Positions 60,383-64,000 of a stretch of 64,000 nt of DNA are shown piece after piece (positions within the stretch are counted from its first letter, which is position 1; the number at the start of each line of letters is the position of its first letter). A program made the translations under genes and the position numbers. Origin of the DNA: Natronosalvus vescus (GTDB taxonomy: Archaea; Halobacteriota; Halobacteria; Halobacteriales; Natrialbaceae); assembly GCF_023973145.1 (NCBI RefSeq), contig NZ_CP099546.1:2356001-2420000 (forward strand), written 5' to 3'. Below the pieces are notes generated by a model. That model was not told where the DNA came from. It saw only the letters and a program-made list of their open reading frames with translations, and did not search any database.

Positions 60383-62233
60383 TCAGTCGTCGCCCGGCGC
60401 GGCAGGCGTTTCTGGCCCGCCGCGAACGTCGCGGATGTTCTGGTACCCCAATCTGACGAGCGCGAGCGCGAGCGTGATCAACACGAGTCCGATCCCCATC
60501 TGCACGATCGACGAGATGAACGCTTCCGTGGTCTCTGCGCCACCCTCGATCAGGTTCAGGTAGAGGTTCTCGTAGAAGATCAGTACCAGCAATCCGAGAA
60601 TGGTGATCGTCACCATGATCGCCATCGGCACGCCGGTCGAGATGAGCTGTTTGCTGTCGTCCCAGTTGGCGAGCCAGACCGTCGCGGTCAGGAGCGCCAG
60701 TGCGGCGAGCAACTGGTTCGCGCCGCCGAACAGCTGCCAGAGCACGACCCACTGCCCGGAGATGACGAGCAGGTAGGCGGGAACGATCTGAACGAACGGG
60801 TTCGTGTATCGACCGCGGGCGAACGACGCTGGGTCGCCGCTGAGCCCTTTGTCGGTCATGCCTGCGGGTGTGCCGACGATCTCTTCCATCATGTATCGAC
60901 CCAGCCGAACGGCCGTGTCGGTCGAGGTGAGCAGGAAGCTCACGAGCACGAGCGCCATGAACACGGCACCCACCGTCTCAGGGATGCCGAGGCTCGTGAA
61001 GATGACGCCACCGCCCGCTGCGAAGTTCGGCAGTGCAGCACCGATGCCGCCTGCAACATCAGGTAAGCCCGCCACTGCGAGGGTTACGAGGGCGACCGCG
61101 GCGAGCAGTCCTTCACCGAGCATCCCGCCGTAGCCGATCAGGCGAGCGTCGGTCTCCTTGTCGAGCTGTTTGGCGGTCGTCCCCGAGGAGACCAGCGAGT
61201 GGAACCCGCTGATCGTCCCGCAGGCGATGGTGATGAACAACAGCGGGAACAGCGGTACCAGTCCGGCTGCTTCCACGCCCCAGAACCCTTCGAATGCGCC
61301 GATCGAGTCGGCGACGACGAGCGGTTCCGACGAGGTTCCGAGGAACGTGCCCACGATGATCGCGATGATCGCCCCACCGACACCGGTGTACAGCAGGAAC
61401 GACGAGAGGTAATCGCGCGGCTGGAGCAACACCCACACCGGGAGTGCACTTGCGATTGCCCCGTAGATCATGACGACCGGGATCCAGGCGGCCGTGTTGC
61501 CGCCGAGGTCTGCTGCGCCGGGCACCCAGGAGCCGTCACCACTGAGCAGCACCGTTAGGTTGTCCAGATCAGCGGCGCGCTCGGTTGTTGGCTCGAACAG
61601 TGCGACCGGGTACTGGATACCGACCCAGACGGCCGCGAACACACCCAGAACGAACAGGATCGTCCCGGGGATGAACGGTGCTCCGAGCTGGTACAGGTAG
61701 ACCCCGAAAACCAGCGCGAGCGCGATGTAGAGGAACGATGCTGTCGTCACCTCTGGATACGCGTTGAATACAATGCCCACGACCAGTGCGAACACGGCCA
61801 CGACCAGAATAATCGTCAGGAACGCGAACCACAGCAGCATGTTCTTCCCCTGTTCGCCCACGTACTCGCCGATCATGTAGCCGATCGACTTCCCCTCGTG
61901 TCGCAGGCTGCCCGACAGCGACACGAAGTCGTGAACTGCCCCCATCAGCGGGTTTCCGATGGCGATCCACAGCAGGGCCGGTACCCAGCCCCAGATCGCA
62001 CCGGCCGTGATCGGGCCGACGATCGGTGCCCCGCCCGCGATACTCGAGTAGTGATGCCCCAACAACACCGGTTTCTTCGACGGGACGTACTCCTGGCCGT
62101 CCTCGTACTTGTGCGCCGGTGTCTCCCTGTCAGCGTCGAGTTCGACGAACTGCGCAAGGTACCGTGAATACCCCACATAGCCGACAGTAAATGTAACCAG
62201 TACTGCGGCAACGATCCATATCACCTGTGTCAT
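60383..62233 (-). CDS. cstA: CstA carbon-starvation transporter
   Basis: A 616-residue membrane protein with about 16-18 helices of the CstA family, thought to import peptides or pyruvate when carbon is low. Family signs are YVPSKKPVLLGHHYSSIAGG, AGAIWGWVPALLWIAIGNPL, HDFVSLSGSLRHEGKSIGYM, and FITIACGTISGFHSLVSSGTT. FGGANQLLAALALL comes near the end. The start MTQVIWIVAA is family-like; an upstream extension lacks similarity. A TATA element TATTAAGG lies about 34-41 bases upstream. It is transcribed alone, convergent to the cupin operon. Confidence 0.94.
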   Translation of the reverse strand: MTQVIWIVAAVLVTFTVGYVGYSRYLAQFVELDADRETPAHKYEDGQEYVPSKKPVLLGHHYSSIAGGAPIVGPITAGAIWGWVPALLWIAIGNPLMGAVHDFVSLSGSLRHEGKSIGYMIGEYVGEQGKNMLLWFAFLTIILVVAVFALVVGIVFNAYPEVTTASFLYIALALVFGVYLYQLGAPFIPGTILFVLGVFAAVWVGIQYPVALFEPTTERAADLDNLTVLLSGDGSWVPGAADLGGNTAAWIPVVMIYGAIASALPVWVLLQPRDYLSSFLLYTGVGGAIIAIIVGTFLGTSSEPLVVADSIGAFEGFWGVEAAGLVPLFPLLFITIACGTISGFHSLVSSGTTAKQLDKETDARLIGYGGMLGEGLLAAVALVTLAVAGLPDVAGGIGAALPNFAAGGGVIFTSLGIPETVGAVFMALVLVSFLLTSTDTAVRLGRYMMEEIVGTPAGMTDKGLSGDPASFARGRYTNPFVQIVPAYLLVISGQWVVLWQLFGGANQLLAALALLTATVWLANWDDSKQLISTGVPMAIMVTITILGLLVLIFYENLYLNLIEGGAETTEAFISSIVQMGIGLVLITLALALVRLGYQNIRDVRGGPETPAAPGDD

Positions 62234-62534
62234 GCTACGTCTACCCACACCCAGTGCGTTCAAATGCCTTAATAGTTGTTTATTTTTCCGCGTTATTTCA
62301 GCTGATATTGTGTAATACACCCCCTGCTTGAGTCAGGTTGCTTACTCGTTTGATGTGTTCCGAGTGGCAGTTCGCGGAGTAGCACCCTTCTCCCCGGCTT
62401 CACTTCCCACTTCGTTTCGGCTACTCTGGTACGAACGCGAGCCTCGAGCGTGCTGCGGTAAAAATGAGTCTCTCGACGTCGGTATTCGAGACAAAACTGG
62501 ACAACTGTAAAACTACTCTCTGAGAGCTGCGTAT
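62234..62534. other. Intergenic region with cstA promoter
   Basis: The 300-base gap between the aminotransferase stop and the cstA start (same strand) includes the AT-rich cstA promoter: TATTAAGG on the reverse strand at 62267-62274, and a T-rich block beside it. The rest shows frames of no protein character and no strong hairpin. Confidence 0.5.
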
Positions 62535-63608
62535 TCAATTCAGCACTGCCTCGAGTGCGTCCATCGTTTGCTCGACGTGGTCGAGTCGGGCGTTGTGCCC
62601 CATGTGCCCAACTCGAAGGATATCGTCCTCGAGTTCGCCGAGTCCCGTCGAAAGGAGGATCCCATGTTTCTCACGCACGCGCGCCTGGAGATCTGTGGCC
62701 TGACCGGGCACGTCGAGTGCCGTTACCGTCGGCGAGGCCAACGCTTCGTCGGCGGGGTATACGTCGAGTCCGAGTTCCGTTGCCCGCTCGCGACACCGTT
62801 CGGCGGCGACCTCGTGGCGTTCGTACACCGTTTCGAGCCCCTCCTCGAGCAACAGATCGGTCGCCGTATCGAGCGCGAGCAGGTTCGAGACGAGGTGGGT
62901 ATAGGGGAACCACTCCTCCTCGAGGACGTCCCGCCAGGGCGCGAGGCTGGCGTAAAACGAGCGGGGCTCGACGGACTCGATGCGCTCCCAGGCGCGGTCG
63001 CTGATCGCACAGACGGTGAGTCCCGGCGGCGCGCTGAAACACTTCTGGGTCGCCCCCAGCGTGACGTCGATCAGGTCGGTCGGGACGGGTGTCCCCCCGA
63101 GGGAGGAGACCGCGTCGACGACGCTGATGACGTCGTGGTCGTCGAGGGCCTCGAGCACCGGCTCGAGATCGTTCAACGTTCCCGTCGGCGTCTCACAGTG
63201 TACCATCGTCGCGACCTCGTACTCACCGGACTCGAGTTCGTCCTCGACCGCCTCGAGGTCGATCGGCTCCCGCCAGTTGCCGCCACAGACAGTGGCCTCG
63301 CCGTCGTACAGCTCGACGAAGTCCGCGAATCCCTCACCGTAGAGACCGTTGGCGATACACAGCACGTCGTCACCGGGTGCGACCAGCGAGGCGACGGCGG
63401 CCTCGAGCCCGAGGATTCCCTCGCCACCGAGGATCGCGATGTCTCCCTCGCCGTAGAGTGGCTCGAGTTTCTCGGTGAGGTCGCGGTAGAACTCGACGAA
63501 TTCGGGTTCGACGTCGGGGTTCCAAGTCGGTTCGCTCATTCGTTCGCGGACGCGCGTGGGCACCGCCGTCGGGCCGGGCGTCATCCGAAGAAGGTCGTCC
63601 GTATCCAT
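62535..63608 (-). CDS. Class V aminotransferase (alanine-glyoxylate/serine type)
   Basis: PLP enzyme of 357 residues of the serine-pyruvate/alanine-glyoxylate aminotransferase group. The N-terminal MTPGPTAVPTRVRERM is diagnostic, the PLP-binding GGEGILGLEAAVASL region is next, and the cofactor lysine is Lys189 in LGATQKCFSAPPG. HCETPTGTLNDL and DAVSSLGGTPV follow the fold's order. Likely links glyoxylate or pyruvate with serine or alanine; a phosphoserine or hydrogenase-related role is less likely. The start fits. Its context gives no clue to the pathway. Confidence 0.92.
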   Translation of the reverse strand: MDTDDLLRMTPGPTAVPTRVRERMSEPTWNPDVEPEFVEFYRDLTEKLEPLYGEGDIAILGGEGILGLEAAVASLVAPGDDVLCIANGLYGEGFADFVELYDGEATVCGGNWREPIDLEAVEDELESGEYEVATMVHCETPTGTLNDLEPVLEALDDHDVISVVDAVSSLGGTPVPTDLIDVTLGATQKCFSAPPGLTVCAISDRAWERIESVEPRSFYASLAPWRDVLEEEWFPYTHLVSNLLALDTATDLLLEEGLETVYERHEVAAERCRERATELGLDVYPADEALASPTVTALDVPGQATDLQARVREKHGILLSTGLGELEDDILRVGHMGHNARLDHVEQTMDALEAVLN

Positions 63609-63723
63609 ACGCTACGAGAGACCGGCAGCGACAAAAGCAGCGGTGGTTACGGCGATTCGGTCGAGGCACGCGATCACCGGCGTCGCCGTGACCGTCACCG
63701 CCATCGTGACGCAATCATCATCG

Positions 63724-64000
63724 TCATCGTCGACGTCGCAACCGTCCCCGATAGAACGGGCTGGCGGGAAAGACACCCAGTCGAACGCGCTCGAGCTCGA
63801 GCACCTCGAAGGCCTCGTGGGCGACGAACAGGTCGACCGTCTCCCGGGTGACGTTACAGCCACCCGCCAGGTGGTTCCAGAGCGGGTTACAGAGGTCTTG
63901 CCCGCGCTCGCGCCAGCCGTCGGCCCGGACGTGCTCGAGGAACCGGAATTCGCCGCCGGGGCGGAGCACCCTGGCGACCTCCTCGAGGGCGGTTTCGGGA
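63724..64000 (-). CDS. SAM-dependent methyltransferase, truncated by window edge
   Basis: The C-terminal ~91 residues of a class I methyltransferase. The visible part reads VLRPGGEFRFLEHVRADGWR, typical of the post-motif II strand (Methyltransf_11/UbiE type), followed by NPLWNHLAGGCNVTRETVDL and FEVLELERVRLGVFP, and ends RGRLRRRR. The SAM-binding glycine loop lies outside the window. The CN-R pattern resembles phospholipid/arsenite-type methyltransferases. The stop is about 115 bases upstream of the aminotransferase start on the same strand. Confidence 0.8.
   Translation of the reverse strand, partial: PETALEEVARVLRPGGEFRFLEHVRADGWRERGQDLCNPLWNHLAGGCNVTRETVDLFVAHEAFEVLELERVRLGVFPASPFYRGRLRRRR

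Noticed and set aside
1-64000. tRNA, rRNA and CRISPR features
   Set aside because: No cloverleaf with a TTC-type loop, no rRNA-like stretch and no regularly spaced repeat array was seen in the gaps.

Overview
The window is a stretch of haloarchaeal chromosome, most likely from the Natrialbales side of the class. The evidence is the high GC with strong third-position bias and frequent CTCGAG, and very acidic proteins. It also includes the archaeal EF-2 with its diphthamide loop, Rio2, archaeal SepF, RtcA and a PGF-CTERM surface protein. Tat signals with lipoboxes, many haloarchaea-specific DUF families, and TATA boxes about 25-35 bases upstream of start codons, typical of short or absent leaders, point the same way. 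I saw no rRNA, tRNA, CRISPR array or intact insertion sequence.

Layout. 1-11 kb: a truncated DUF7504-like gene, a six-PAS histidine kinase, a DUF5781 putative metallopeptidase divergent from EF-2, an NCS2 purine permease, a glutaredoxin and a lipid-anchored pentapeptide-repeat protein. 11-24 kb: a DUF1059 mini-gene, two SHOCT membrane paralogues, a zinc-S1-OB-DHH protein, UPF0173, OsmC, a frameshifted membrane gene, pyroglutamyl peptidase, a threonine synthase, DUF5808, a lipoate ligase, Rio2 and a dihydrolipoamide dehydrogenase-like flavoprotein. 24-38 kb: a PGF-CTERM protein, KDG kinase, RtcA, an MFS transporter, a GNAT, an AT-rich orphan ORF, an RNB nuclease, a two-gene ABC exporter, a PUA protein, a DUF1028 protein and a Tat-exported halolysin-like protease. 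38-45.7 kb: SepF, threonine dehydratase, MATE, PurU, a Tat lipoprotein, an NhaP-type antiporter and a radical SAM protein.

45.7-50.7 kb is the most accessory-looking part. It holds a tandem repeat, an ABM-like monooxygenase, a FilR1-type regulator, a covalent-flavin (berberine-bridge-like) oxidase under a palindrome-rich promoter, and a rhodanese whose start overlaps the oxidase stop. Next come two consecutive genes each broken by a single in-frame stop codon: a GNAT by TAG and a DUF1330-like gene by TAA. 50.7-64 kb returns to housekeeping: a membrane spermidine synthase-like protein, YchF, a lipoprotein, a Get3/ArsA ATPase with a small partner, a COG0523 metallochaperone GTPase with a histidine-rich loop, a cupin, CstA, a class V aminotransferase and a truncated methyltransferase.

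The candidates most worth following up are the regulator/flavo-oxidase/rhodanese cassette with its operators and decaying downstream genes, the three disrupted genes, the 79-repeat pentapeptide lipoprotein, the recombination scar next to the radical SAM gene, and several unrelated intergenic hairpins. Start codons were reassigned in many genes from family N-termini and TATA spacing. All family calls come from reading motifs, not database searches.
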